DNA of 64,000 nt from Streptomyces spectabilis. Lineage in GTDB: Bacteria; Actinomycetota; Actinomycetes; Streptomycetales; Streptomycetaceae. The stretch spans positions 2,614,501 to 2,678,500 of the forward strand of contig NZ_CP023690.1 in assembly GCF_008704795.1 (NCBI RefSeq). The letters are read 5' to 3'. Below are positions 48,094 through 56,604 of this stretch, piece by piece. The notes under the pieces are model-generated. The model was not told the DNA's origin and searched no databases. It saw only the letters and a list, made by a program, of their open reading frames with translations. The translations under genes and the position numbers were made by a program. Positions within the stretch are counted from its first letter, which is position 1, and each line of letters starts with the position of its first letter.

Positions 48094-48672
48094 TTACAGG
48101 TGCGGCAGGATCGCCGGCATCAGGTCCTGGAAGGTGCGGCCGTTGGCAGGGCTGCCGATGGCCGTCATCTGCCAGCCGGTGCCCGCGCGGTGGACCTTGG
48201 CCATGATCTGGGCGGTGTACTGGCCGCCGCCGTCCAGGGTGTAGCGGGCGAGCTCCTGGCCGTTGGTCTCGTCGACCAGGCGGCAGAAGGCGTTCTGCAC
48301 CTCCTGGAACGTCTGGCCGGTGAAGGAGTTCACCGTGAAGATGATCTGGTCGATGTGGACCGGGACGCGCTGGAGGTCGACGAGGATGGCCTCGTCGTCG
48401 CCGCCCTGGCCGACGCCGCCGACCAGATTGTCCCCGGTGTGCCGCACGGAGCCGTCGTCGCTGACGAGGTGGCGGAAGAACACCACGTCCACGGGCTGCT
48501 TGTCGGCGAACAGGACGGCCGAGGCGTCCAGGTCGACCTCGCGCGTCCGGGTGCCGAACAGGCCGCGCCGCGGGGCCGCCTGCCAGCCGAGGCCCATGCG
48601 CACCGCGGTCAGGACGCCCCCGTCGTTCTTCTGCAGGCTGATGGCCTGGCCCTTGGTCATGTTGACCGTCAC
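48094..48672 (-). CDS. terD: TerD family protein
   Basis: A 192-residue calcium-binding stress protein of the tellurite-resistance family. Typical features are TKGQAISLQKNDGG at the N-terminus, DLDASAVLFADKQPVDVVFF, the acidic Ca-site segments SDDGSVRHTGDNLVG and GDDEAILVDL, and VNSFTGQTFQEVQNAFCRL. It has no membrane segment. It is encoded with the TerD fusion and TerC, consistent with a metal-linked membrane stress complex. Confidence 0.95.
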   Translation of the reverse strand: MTVNMTKGQAISLQKNDGGVLTAVRMGLGWQAAPRRGLFGTRTREVDLDASAVLFADKQPVDVVFFRHLVSDDGSVRHTGDNLVGGVGQGGDDEAILVDLQRVPVHIDQIIFTVNSFTGQTFQEVQNAFCRLVDETNGQELARYTLDGGGQYTAQIMAKVHRAGTGWQMTAIGSPANGRTFQDLMPAILPHL

Positions 48673-48764
48673 GCGCTGTCCCCTTCTCGAACTCCCCAGG
48701 GCGGCCGCCGCCTTCCGGCGACCGCCCCATCACCCTATGCAGCGGTGTCCAGCGCGCCGCACCT

Positions 48765-48813
48765 CGGTCCGCACATTGTGTCGGTGTTGCAACACACCGC
48801 GACGTGCGGACCG
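48765..48813 (-). terminator. Long inverted repeat after uvrB
   Basis: Arms CGGTCCGCAC (48765-48774) and GTGCGGACCG (48804-48813) enclose a second, 12-bp palindrome GTGTTGCAACAC (48784-48795). It lies 8 nt beyond the uvrB stop and about 90 nt before terD. Confidence 0.65.
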
Positions 48814-48820
48814 TTCCGCG

Positions 48821-50965
48821 CTACGCCAGGCCCGCCTCCTTCATCTGCCGCAGTTCCTTCTTCATCTCCGACACCTCGTCGCGCAGCCGCGCGGCGATCT
48901 CGAACTGGAGGTCCGCGGCGGCGGCGCGCATCCGCTCGGTCATCTCCTCGATCTGCGCGGCCAGCTCGGTGGCGGGCTTGTCCGTGGGCACCTGCTTGTC
49001 CTTGGCGGACTTCTTCGCCGCCTTGGCGGGGGCCCCGGCGGCCGCCTTGCCGAGCGAGGGCACGGGGGCCTTGGCGCCCTTGCCGTCCTTCGTCTTGCGG
49101 TAGTTCGTCCCGAGGAGCTGCTCGGTGTCGACCTCTTCGCGCGCGATCGACGACACGATGTCGTTGATCTTCTTGCGGAGCGGCTGCGGGTCGATGCCCC
49201 GCTCCTTGTTGTACGCGATCTGCTTCTCCCGGCGGCGGTTGGTCTCGTCGATGGCCTTCTCCATCGCCGGGGTGATCTTGTCGGCGTACATGTGGACCTG
49301 ACCGGAGACGTTGCGCGCGGCGCGGCCGATGGTCTGGATCAGGGAGGTGCCGGAGCGCAGGAAGCCCTCCTTGTCGGCGTCGAGGATCGCCACCAGGGAG
49401 ACCTCGGGCAGGTCGAGGCCCTCCCGCAGGAGGTTGATGCCGACCAGGACGTCGAACTCGCCGGCCCGCAGCTCGCGCAGGAGCTCCACCCGGCGCAGGG
49501 TGTCGACGTCGCTGTGCAGATAGCGGACCTGGATGCCGAGCTCCAGGAAGTAGTCCGTGAGGTCCTCGGCCATCTTCTTGGTGAGCGTGGTGACGAGGAC
49601 GCGCTCGTCCTTCTCGGTGCGCTTGCGGATCTCGTGCACCAGGTCGTCGATCTGGCCCTCGGTGGACTTGACGACGACCTCCGGGTCGACGAGTCCGGTG
49701 GGGCGGATGATCTGCTCCACGTGCCCGTCGGAGCGGGACATCTCGTACGCGCCCGGGGTCGCCGACAGATAGACGGTCTGCCCGATGCGCTCCTGGAACT
49801 CCTCCCACTTCAAGGGGCGGTTGTCGAGCGCGGAGGGGAGCCGGAAGCCGTGGTCGACGAGGGTGCGCTTGCGGGAGGCGTCGCCCTCGTACATGGCGCC
49901 GATCTGGGGGACGGTGACGTGCGACTCGTCGAGGACGAGCAGGAAGTCGTCCGGGAAGTAGTCGAGCAGGGTGTGCGGCGGGGTGCCGGGGTCGCGGCCG
50001 TCGAAGTGCATCGAGTAGTTCTCGACGCCGGAGCAGGAGCCGATCTGGCGGAGCATCTCCAGGTCGTACGTGGTGCGCATGCGCAGGCGCTGGGCCTCCA
50101 GCATCTTGCCCTGCTTCTCCAGCTCCGCGAGGCGCTCGGCGAGCTCCTTCTCGATGCCGTTGACCGCCTTCTCCATGCGCTCGGGGCCCGCCACGTAGTG
50201 CGACGCCGGGAAGACGTACAGGTGGTCGTCGTCGCTGATGACCTCGCCGGTCAGCGGGTGGAGCGTGGACAGCGCCTCGATCTCGTCGCCGAACATCTCG
50301 ATGCGCACGGCCAGCTCCTCGTAGACCGGGAAGATCTCGATGGTGTCGCCGCGGACGCGGAAGGTGCCCCGGGTGAAGGCGAGGTCGTTGCGCGTGTACT
50401 GGATGTCGACGAAGCGGCGCAGGAGCTGGTCGCGGTCGATCTCCTCACCGACCTTGAGCGGCACCATGCGGTCCACGTACTCCTGTGGGGTGCCGAGGCC
50501 GTAGATGCAGGAGACGGAGGCGACCACGATGACGTCGCGGCGGGTGAGCAGCGAATTCGTCGCGGAGTGGCGCAGGCGCTCCACCTCCTCGTTGATCGAG
50601 GAGTCCTTCTCGATGTACGTGTCCGACTGCGGGACGTACGCCTCGGGCTGGTAGTAGTCGTAGTACGAGACGAAGTACTCCACCGCGTTGTTCGGCAGGA
50701 GCTCTCGGAACTCGTTCGCCAGCTGAGCGGCCAGGGTCTTGTTCGGCGCCATGACGAGCGTCGGGCGCTGGAGCTTCTCGATCATCCACGCGGTGGTGGC
50801 CGACTTGCCGGTGCCGGTCGCGCCGAGCAGGACGACATCCTTCTCACCTGCGCGGATGCGCTTCTCCAGCTCGGCGATGGCGGCCGGCTGGTCGCCACTG
50901 GGCTGAAACGGGCTGACGACCTCGAAAGGCGCCACCGTGCGTTCGATCTTCGATACGGGCCGCAT
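48821..50965 (-). CDS. uvrB: Excinuclease ABC subunit B
   Basis: Helicase-like damage-verification subunit of nucleotide excision repair. Walker A ([13 protein letters not shown]) is near residue 45, the beta-hairpin region [20 protein letters not shown] follows, then [10 protein letters not shown] and the helicase C-terminal motifs ([26 protein letters not shown]). The C-terminal UVR motif is preceded by a basic Ala/Lys linker. The ATG at 50965 gives 714 residues and sits 7 nt after the -10 box; the longer frame start at 50995 falls inside the promoter. Confidence 0.96.
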   Translation of the reverse strand: MRPVSKIERTVAPFEVVSPFQPSGDQPAAIAELEKRIRAGEKDVVLLGATGTGKSATTAWMIEKLQRPTLVMAPNKTLAAQLANEFRELLPNNAVEYFVSYYDYYQPEAYVPQSDTYIEKDSSINEEVERLRHSATNSLLTRRDVIVVASVSCIYGLGTPQEYVDRMVPLKVGEEIDRDQLLRRFVDIQYTRNDLAFTRGTFRVRGDTIEIFPVYEELAVRIEMFGDEIEALSTLHPLTGEVISDDDHLYVFPASHYVAGPERMEKAVNGIEKELAERLAELEKQGKMLEAQRLRMRTTYDLEMLRQIGSCSGVENYSMHFDGRDPGTPPHTLLDYFPDDFLLVLDESHVTVPQIGAMYEGDASRKRTLVDHGFRLPSALDNRPLKWEEFQERIGQTVYLSATPGAYEMSRSDGHVEQIIRPTGLVDPEVVVKSTEGQIDDLVHEIRKRTEKDERVLVTTLTKKMAEDLTDYFLELGIQVRYLHSDVDTLRRVELLRELRAGEFDVLVGINLLREGLDLPEVSLVAILDADKEGFLRSGTSLIQTIGRAARNVSGQVHMYADKITPAMEKAIDETNRRREKQIAYNKERGIDPQPLRKKINDIVSSIAREEVDTEQLLGTNYRKTKDGKGAKAPVPSLGKAAAGAPAKAAKKSAKDKQVPTDKPATELAAQIEEMTERMRAAAADLQFEIAARLRDEVSEMKKELRQMKEAGLA

Positions 50966-50972
50966 GGGATCC

Positions 50973-50995
50973 ACCGTACGACTCCGCACTGACAA
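50973..50995 (-). promoter_or_regulatory. uvrB: PafBC-type DNA-damage promoter of uvrB, leaderless
   Basis: TTGTCAGTG (50995-50987), 8 nt, TACGGT (50978-50973), then 7 nt to the ATG. An exact match to the RecA-independent damage consensus. Confidence 0.82.
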
Positions 50996-51028
50996 CGCCG
51001 CTCCGTCCGCCGTCGCCCGTCGGCGCTC

Positions 51029-51916
51029 TCACCACTTCTGCGGGGCGCGCGCACCTGGCCTGCGGCGGCTCCTGCGGCCCGGCCGCGCCGGTGCCCTGCG
51101 GCCGACGTGCCCGTACTGGCGCTCGCCGGAGCGCGGCACGGGGTAGGCGGGGGTGCGCGGCCGCGCGGCGGCCTTCAGGTCGGCCTTGCCGAGCATCATC
51201 AGCGGGTCGAACATCACGACCACGCCCGAGAGCAGCAGGAAGGCCAGGGGGCCGATCATGAGGGGCGCGAGCAGCTCGGCCGACGAGCCCCCGGGCGACG
51301 GGCTCGGGGTGCTGTGCAGGTGGACGCTGACGGCGGCCATGCCGGTGTAGTGCATGCCGCTGACGGCGAGGCCCATGACCAGGCTGGCGCCGAGGCTCCA
51401 CAGGAAGCCCCTGACCTGCCCTGCGGCCCACAGCGCGGCGATGGCGGCGACGACGGCGATCACGACGGAGGCGGCGACGGTGAGGGTGTTGTACTGGAGC
51501 GTGCCGCCCAGGCGCATCCCGGCCATTCCCAGGTAGTGCATCGAGGCGATGCCCAGGCCCGTGATGGTGCCGCCGGTGAACAGGGCCGTCCCTCTGGCGC
51601 CCCGGTAGCCGACGATGAAGATCCCTACGCCGACCATGACGATGGCGACGGCGAGACTCGCGAAGGTCGTCAGGCGGTCGTAGGTGATGGGGGTCCCCTG
51701 GACGGTGAAGCCCATCATGGCGATGAAGTGCATGGTCCAGATGCCGGAGCCGATCGCGGCGGAGCCGAGGGCGAGCCAGCCCGGCCGCCAGGAGTGTGCG
51801 ACGAGCAGCGACCTCGTGGTGCAGCGCAGGCCGAGCGCCCCGCCGAGACAGGCCATGAGGTACGCGACCACAGGCGTGACGAGCCCGTAGCTGAAGCCGT
51901 CGACCGTGCCCTCCAT
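51029..51916 (-). CDS. MHYT-domain integral membrane sensor
   Basis: A 295-residue membrane protein with seven hydrophobic segments and three MHYT-type motifs (WTMHFIAMMGF, ASMHYLGMAGM, SGMHYTGMAAV). The family is proposed to bind copper and sense oxygen, CO or NO. No signalling output domain is attached; the C-terminal ~55 residues are a basic, Arg/Pro-rich cytoplasmic tail. I start it at the ATG at 51916, before EGTVDGFSYG. It lies downstream of the glycerophosphodiesterase promoter on the opposite strand. Confidence 0.88.
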   Translation of the reverse strand: MEGTVDGFSYGLVTPVVAYLMACLGGALGLRCTTRSLLVAHSWRPGWLALGSAAIGSGIWTMHFIAMMGFTVQGTPITYDRLTTFASLAVAIVMVGVGIFIVGYRGARGTALFTGGTITGLGIASMHYLGMAGMRLGGTLQYNTLTVAASVVIAVVAAIAALWAAGQVRGFLWSLGASLVMGLAVSGMHYTGMAAVSVHLHSTPSPSPGGSSAELLAPLMIGPLAFLLLSGVVVMFDPLMMLGKADLKAAARPRTPAYPVPRSGERQYGHVGRRAPARPGRRSRRRPGARAPQKW

Positions 51917-52098
51917 GAGCGCTAGCCCTTCCGCCTGTCGTACCCGAATGTCCCGGAACACCCCGTCCGCCCCCGGTCGACCGCCGGGTGACGGAGCGTC
52001 GGCTGAGGCGAGGGTAGGGCCCATCCAGGAACGTACGAACGATTTTCCGGCAAAGAAACACGGCTTCCGCGCGCGGGGTCCCCACATGGGTGGCTGGT

Positions 52099-52142
52099 GT
52101 TCAGCCTGTGGTCATCCTGCACCTGTCTGTAGTTGGCGGTGC
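52099..52142 (+). promoter_or_regulatory. PHO-box-like direct repeats
   Basis: Consecutive 11-mers GTTCAGCCTGT (52099-52109) and GGTCATCCTGC (52110-52120) match the PhoP unit GTTCACCnnnn at 6/7 and 5/7 positions. GTTGGCGGTGC at 52132 is a weaker unit in the same phase. They lie 50-90 nt before the glycerophosphodiesterase start. Confidence 0.5.
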
Positions 52143-52190
52143 ACTGTCACGCTCACGGCATCCCCCTGAGTTCCGACGCGAGGAGAAGCC

Positions 52191-53093
52191 GTGCCCCCAC
52201 GCGCAGCCGCTGCCACGACCGCCGCCCTTCTGGGGGCGGGTGCTCTGGTGCTCCCCTCCACCGCCGCCGCCGAGACGCCAGCCCGGGAGACCCGCGTCAG
52301 CGCGGCCGCCGCGCACGCCGAACCGCTGGTCGTCGCCCACCGCGGGGCCTCCGCCCACGCCCCCGAGAACACCCTCGCCGCCATCGACAAGGCCGACCGC
52401 CTCGGCTTCCGCTGGGTCGAGAACGACGTGCAGCGCACCAAGGACGGGGTGCTCGTCATCGTGCACGACGACAACCTCAAGCGGACGACGAACGTCGAGG
52501 AGGTCTTCCCCGGCCGCGCTCCCTGGAAGGTCAAGGACTTCACCGCCAAGGAGATCGCGAAGCTCGACGCGGGCAGCTGGTTCGGCGCCAAGTACAAGGG
52601 CGCGCGCGTGCCGACGCTCACGCAGTACATGAACCGCGTCGCGCGCAACGGCCAGCGGCTCGTCCTGGAGATCAAGAAGCCCGAGCTGTACCCCGGCATC
52701 GAGCGCGACACCCTGCGCGTGCTGCGCGAGACGGGCTGGCTGGAGCGCCACCGCGTGCGGCACGACCTGGTCGTCCAGAGCTTCAGCGCGGACAGCGTGC
52801 GGCAGGTGCGGGCGCTGCGGCCGGACATCAAGACCGGCTTCCTGGGGACGCCCGCCGTCGCCGAGCTGCCGAAGTACGCGAAGTTCGCCGACCAGATCAA
52901 CTCCACGCACACGTCCATCTCCGACGGCTACGTCGCCGCGATCCAGCGCCTCAAGGGCCCGCACGGCAAGCGTCTGGAGATCTTCACCTGGACCGTCGAC
53001 GAGCCCGCGGCGGCGCGGCGGGTCGCGGGCTTCGGCGTGAACGGCATCATCACCAACAAGCCCGACGTGGTGCGCGCGGCACTCCGCCACTGA
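52191..53093 (+). CDS. glpQ: Secreted glycerophosphodiester phosphodiesterase
   Basis: A 300-residue exported enzyme that releases glycerol-3-phosphate from glycerophosphodiesters, supplying phosphate. It has a signal peptide (about 1-26), the active-site start VAHRGASAHAPENTLAAID, the metal residues in WVENDVQRTKDGVLVIVHDD, and a TIM-barrel end (WTVDEPAAARRVAGFGVNGI). The GTG has GAGGAGAA 3-5 nt upstream. Streptomyces glpQ genes are known from the literature to be PhoP-controlled, and a PHO-box-like site is present. Confidence 0.92.
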   Translation: MPPRAAAATTAALLGAGALVLPSTAAAETPARETRVSAAAAHAEPLVVAHRGASAHAPENTLAAIDKADRLGFRWVENDVQRTKDGVLVIVHDDNLKRTTNVEEVFPGRAPWKVKDFTAKEIAKLDAGSWFGAKYKGARVPTLTQYMNRVARNGQRLVLEIKKPELYPGIERDTLRVLRETGWLERHRVRHDLVVQSFSADSVRQVRALRPDIKTGFLGTPAVAELPKYAKFADQINSTHTSISDGYVAAIQRLKGPHGKRLEIFTWTVDEPAAARRVAGFGVNGIITNKPDVVRAALRH

Positions 53094-53111
53094 CGGGCCG
53101 GCCCGGCGGCG

Positions 53112-53134
53112 TTGTCAGTGCCCGGTCGTACGGT
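53112..53134 (+). promoter_or_regulatory. ogt: PafBC-type DNA-damage promoter of ogt, leaderless
   Basis: TTGTCAGTG (53112-53120), 8 nt, TACGGT (53129-53134), 7 nt, then the ATG at 53142. An exact match to the consensus, with the same geometry as at uvrB. Confidence 0.82.
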
Positions 53135-53141
53135 GGTGTCC

Positions 53142-53720
53142 ATGAACGCCACGGGGCACACCCAGCAGGAGCAGCGGCGGGCCGGGCGGCCGGGCCCGGT
53201 CTGGGCCGTCGTCGCCAGCGACATCGGCCCACTGCTGCTCGCCGCGACCGGGACCGGCCTGGTCAACGTCGTCTTCCACGCCACCGACGACGTGCGGGAC
53301 AAGGCCGTCGAGCGGCTCGGCTCCCGGCTCGGCGCCGAGCCGGCCGAAGCGCCCTCCTCGCCGCTGCTCGCGGAGCCCATACGCCAGCTGGAGGACTATT
53401 TCGCGGGCCGTCGGCGCGACTTCGAGCTGCCGCTCGACTGGTCGCTGATCTCCGGCTTCAACCGCCAGGTGCTGCGCGAGCTGGCGGCGGGCGTCCCGTT
53501 CGGGGCGGTCGTGGGCTACGGAGACCTCGCCCGCCGTGTCGGCCAGCCCGGAGCGGCCCAGGCCGTGGGCATGGCGATGGGCGCCAACCCGCTGCCGGTC
53601 GTGGTGCCCTGCCACCGCGTGGTCGAGAGCGACGGCGGCATAGGCGGCTTCGGCGGGGGCCTGGAGACCAAGCGGCAGCTGCTGGCCCTGGAGGGGGTCC
53701 TGCCCGAGCCGCTGTTCTGA
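53142..53720 (+). CDS. ogt: Methylated-DNA-[protein]-cysteine S-methyltransferase
   Basis: Suicide repair protein removing alkyl groups from O6-alkylguanine. The 192-residue protein has an N-terminal ribonuclease-like domain and the C-terminal DNA-binding domain with VGYGDLARRVGQPGAAQAVG and the acceptor site VVVPCHRVV. The ATG at 53142 is chosen because the promoter -10 box is 7 nt upstream; a longer frame begins inside the promoter. Damage induction is likely. Confidence 0.94.
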   Translation: MNATGHTQQEQRRAGRPGPVWAVVASDIGPLLLAATGTGLVNVVFHATDDVRDKAVERLGSRLGAEPAEAPSSPLLAEPIRQLEDYFAGRRRDFELPLDWSLISGFNRQVLRELAAGVPFGAVVGYGDLARRVGQPGAAQAVGMAMGANPLPVVVPCHRVVESDGGIGGFGGGLETKRQLLALEGVLPEPLF

Positions 53721-53729
53721 GGCCGCGGG

Positions 53730-53762
53730 GCGACGGGCCCTCCCGCAGGCGGGCCTCGTCGC
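53730..53762 (+). terminator. Terminator after ogt
   Basis: Stem of 6 plus 5 base pairs with one bulge (53730-53740 with 53751-53762), 10 nt past the ogt stop. Confidence 0.65.
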
Positions 53763-53940
53763 GGGGCGAGGCGTGTCGGTGTGTCGGCACCTGCTGGCAC
53801 ACTGCGCGCGTGAGCGCATCCTCCATATCCCCGTGTCCCCCGCCCCTCCGGAGAGGTGTGCCGCACCCGGCACAGCCGCCGTGCCCCTCGATGTCGTCCC
53901 GTACGGGCATCCCGTCGGCCGCGGCCGCGGCAGGCGGGCG

Positions 53941-55242
53941 ATGACCGCGACCGAGCGGGTGTCCGCCGGACCTGTCGACGTGACGGACCTGCCCGCCCTG
54001 CGCCGCCGCGTCTCCGCGGTCCTGGTCGCCAGCCAGATCCTCGGCGGGCTCGGCGTCGCCACCGGCATCGCGCTCGCCACCGTGCTCGCGACGGAGGTCA
54101 GCGGCTCCGAGTCGCTGTCCGGGCTCGCGCCCACCGCGACCGTCGCGGGCACCGCCGTCCTCTCGGTGCCGCTGGCCGCCCTGATGACGGCCCGGGGCCG
54201 GCGCCCCGGTCTCGTACTGGCGTATCTGATCGGCGCGTTGGGCGCGGCGGTCGTCGTCGTGGCCGCGGCCGTCGAGAGCTTTCCGCTGCTCCTGGTGGGC
54301 ATGGCCGGGTTCGGCGCGGCCTCCGCCGCGAACCTCCAGGCGCGGTTCGCGGCCGCCGACCTGGCCGAGCCGAGCGCCAGGGCCCGGGCCATCTCGAACG
54401 TCGTGTGGGCCACGACGATCGGCGCGGTGCTCGGCCCGAACATCGCGGCGCCCGCGGGCCGCAGCGTCTCCGCGCTCGGCATCCCCAAGGCGTCGGGGGC
54501 CTTCGTGTGGGCGGCCGGGGTGTTCCTGCTCTCGGCGGTCGTCGTGGCGGTGCTGCTGCGCCCCGATCCGCTCCTGACCGCCCGCGCCCTGGAGCCCGAG
54601 GCGGACACCTCGGCGGCGGGCGGGTCGCTGCGGGCCGGGATCGCCGCCGTCGCCGCCTCGGGGAAGGCCAGGCTGGCCCTGGTGACGGTCACCATCGCGC
54701 ACACCGCGATGGTCGCGATCATGTCGATGACCCCGGTCGACCTCGGTCACCACGGGGCGAGCATCGATCTGATCGGCCTGGTGATCAGCGGGCACATCGC
54801 GGGCATGTACGCGTTCTCACCGGTGATGGGGCGGCTCGCGGACCGGCTCGGACGGCTCAGCGTCATCGGTCTGTGCGTGGGGCTGCTCGCCGTCTCCGCG
54901 CTGCTCGCGGGCACCGCGGGCAGCAACCACGCGCAGACGGCGGTGGGCCTCTTCGTCCTCGGCCTCGGCTGGTCGGCGGGCCTGGTGGCCGGCTCCGCGC
55001 TGCTCACCGACTCCGTGCCGCCGGGCGCGCGCGCCGCCGCGCAGGGCCTGTCGGACCTGACGATGAACGCGGCGGCGGGCGTCGGCGGCGCCGTCGCGGG
55101 ACTCGTGGTCGCGCGGGCCAGCTACGGCTGGCTCAACCTCGCGGCGGCGCTCCTGCTCCTGCCGCTCGCGGCCCTCGCCCTGTTCAGCAGGGGCTCACGA
55201 GCCGCCGCCCGGCAGCGCGCCGACCCATCGGACACGCCCTAG
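53941..55242 (+). CDS. MFS transporter
   Basis: A 433-residue major facilitator with about twelve hydrophobic segments. The N-terminal half shows VPLAALMTARGRRPGLVLAY; the second half has MYAFSPVMGRLADRLGRLSV. It is probably a drug-type exporter, but no substrate can be assigned. The ATG at 53941 follows a GC-rich stretch with a weak ribosome-binding site; an in-frame start at 53773 would add 56 non-membrane residues and seems wrong. Its stop overlaps the convergent cupin gene's stop within CTAG. Confidence 0.85.
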   Translation: MTATERVSAGPVDVTDLPALRRRVSAVLVASQILGGLGVATGIALATVLATEVSGSESLSGLAPTATVAGTAVLSVPLAALMTARGRRPGLVLAYLIGALGAAVVVVAAAVESFPLLLVGMAGFGAASAANLQARFAAADLAEPSARARAISNVVWATTIGAVLGPNIAAPAGRSVSALGIPKASGAFVWAAGVFLLSAVVVAVLLRPDPLLTARALEPEADTSAAGGSLRAGIAAVAASGKARLALVTVTIAHTAMVAIMSMTPVDLGHHGASIDLIGLVISGHIAGMYAFSPVMGRLADRLGRLSVIGLCVGLLAVSALLAGTAGSNHAQTAVGLFVLGLGWSAGLVAGSALLTDSVPPGARAAAQGLSDLTMNAAAGVGGAVAGLVVARASYGWLNLAAALLLLPLAALALFSRGSRAAARQRADPSDTP

Positions 55243-55607
55243 CCGCCCAGCGTGATGTGGTACGCCTTGCGCAGCGTCTCGTGGACCGTCCACGTCGTGC
55301 GGTCGCCCTCGCGCAGGACGGCCGCGTCGCCGGGGCCGACCTCGATGACGTCGCCGCCCTCCACCTCGATGGTGGCGCGCCCGCTGACGACCACGAACAG
55401 CTCGTCGGCCTCGGTGTCGGTCACCACGCCCGGCGTGATCTGCCAGATGCCGCGCAGCTGCTTGCCGTCGGCGGACTCCCACAGGACCTTGCCGGTGACC
55501 ACCGGGGTACCGGAGACGATCTGCTCCGGGTCCAGCGGCTCCTCTTCGAGGTCGACATCCGGGATGTGCACGGCAAATGAGGCAACGCTCTGATCATTCG
55601 TGGTCAT
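55239..55607 (-). CDS. Cupin-domain protein
   Basis: A 122-residue single-domain cupin. The second cupin motif region reads DELFVVVSGRATIEVEGGDV and GPGDAAVLREGDRTTW, but the usual metal-binding His residues of the first motif are replaced (TPGVVTDTEADELF). Metal binding is therefore uncertain; the family (DUF861-like) often acts on small organic acids. TAGGGT 8 nt before the ATG suggests a leaderless transcript. It is divergent from psuG. Confidence 0.85.
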   Translation of the reverse strand: MTTNDQSVASFAVHIPDVDLEEEPLDPEQIVSGTPVVTGKVLWESADGKQLRGIWQITPGVVTDTEADELFVVVSGRATIEVEGGDVIEVGPGDAAVLREGDRTTWTVHETLRKAYHITLGG

Positions 55608-55698
55608 GGCCGGTCACCCTAATGGGTTTGCCGCGGCACGCCGCCCGCCAGGGATGAACCCAGGAGCTCAGGCGGCCCGACTGGCAGGAGGCAGGCCC

Positions 55699-56604
55699 GT
55701 GTTGGTGGTGTCCGACGAGGTACAGGCGGCTCTCGCGCGGCGGCGGCCGGTCGTGGCCCTGGAGTCCACGATCATCGCGCACGGCCTTCCGCGCCCGCGC
55801 AATCTGCGCGTGGCGCTCGAACTGGAAGAGGCCGTGCGCGAGGAGGGCACCGTCCCGGCGACGATCGCCGTCCTGGACGGCCGCCCCCATGTCGGCCTGG
55901 ACAAGGAGCAGCTGGAACGGGTCGCCGGGGAGGACGGCATCCGGAAGCTGGGCCACCGCGATCTGCCCCTGGCCGCCGCCACGGGCGCCAGTGGGGCCAC
56001 CACGGTGTCGGCGACCGCGCTGCTCGCCGCCCGCGCGGGCCTGCGGGTGTTCGCCACGGGCGGGCTCGGCGGGGTGCACCGGGAGTGGACGGCGACGCAG
56101 GACGAGTCCGCCGACCTCGGCCTGCTCGCCCGCACGCGGATCACGGTGGTGTGCGCGGGGGTGAAGTCGATCCTGGACGTGGCGGCGACGCTGCAGCGCC
56201 TGGAGACTCTCGGCGTCGCGGTCGCCGGGTACCGGACGGAGCGCTTCCCCGGCTTCTACCTCGCCGACTCCGGGCACCCCGTGGACTGGACGCTGCGTAC
56301 GCCGGCCGAGGTGGCGGGGGTGATGCGGGCCCAGGACGCGCTTGCCGGGCCGGAGTCGGCGCTCGTCGTGGCGAACCCCGTGCCCGAGGAGCAGCAGCTC
56401 GATCCCGCACTCCACACGCGCGTACTCGATGAGGCTCTACGGGAGTGCGACGCGCGGGGCGTGACGGGGCAGGCGGTGACGCCGTTCCTCCTCGACCACC
56501 TGGTCCGGCACACCGAAGGGGCCTCCCTGGAGGCGAATCTGGCGGCCGTACGAGGCAACGTCCGGCTGGCGGCACGGATCGCGGCCGCGTGGGCGCGGGG
56601 ATGA
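55699..56604 (+). CDS. psuG: Pseudouridine-5'-phosphate glycosidase
   Basis: Cleaves the C-glycosidic bond of pseudouridine-5'-phosphate to uracil and ribose-5-phosphate. The 301-residue protein shows VALESTIIAHGLPRPRN at the N-terminus, ATGASGATTVSAT, and FATGGLGGVHR, all family hallmarks. The GTG at 55699 has a perfect AGGAGG 7 nt upstream. It overlaps the PfkB kinase gene by 4 nt (ATGA), forming a two-gene nucleoside-salvage operon. Confidence 0.94.
   Translation: MLVVSDEVQAALARRRPVVALESTIIAHGLPRPRNLRVALELEEAVREEGTVPATIAVLDGRPHVGLDKEQLERVAGEDGIRKLGHRDLPLAAATGASGATTVSATALLAARAGLRVFATGGLGGVHREWTATQDESADLGLLARTRITVVCAGVKSILDVAATLQRLETLGVAVAGYRTERFPGFYLADSGHPVDWTLRTPAEVAGVMRAQDALAGPESALVVANPVPEEQQLDPALHTRVLDEALRECDARGVTGQAVTPFLLDHLVRHTEGASLEANLAAVRGNVRLAARIAAAWARG

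Noticed and set aside
53773..53940. N-terminal extension of the MFS transporter
   Set aside because: The extra 56 codons are Cys/Pro/Arg-rich, non-membrane and have no ribosome-binding site. The ATG at 53941 fits the family better.
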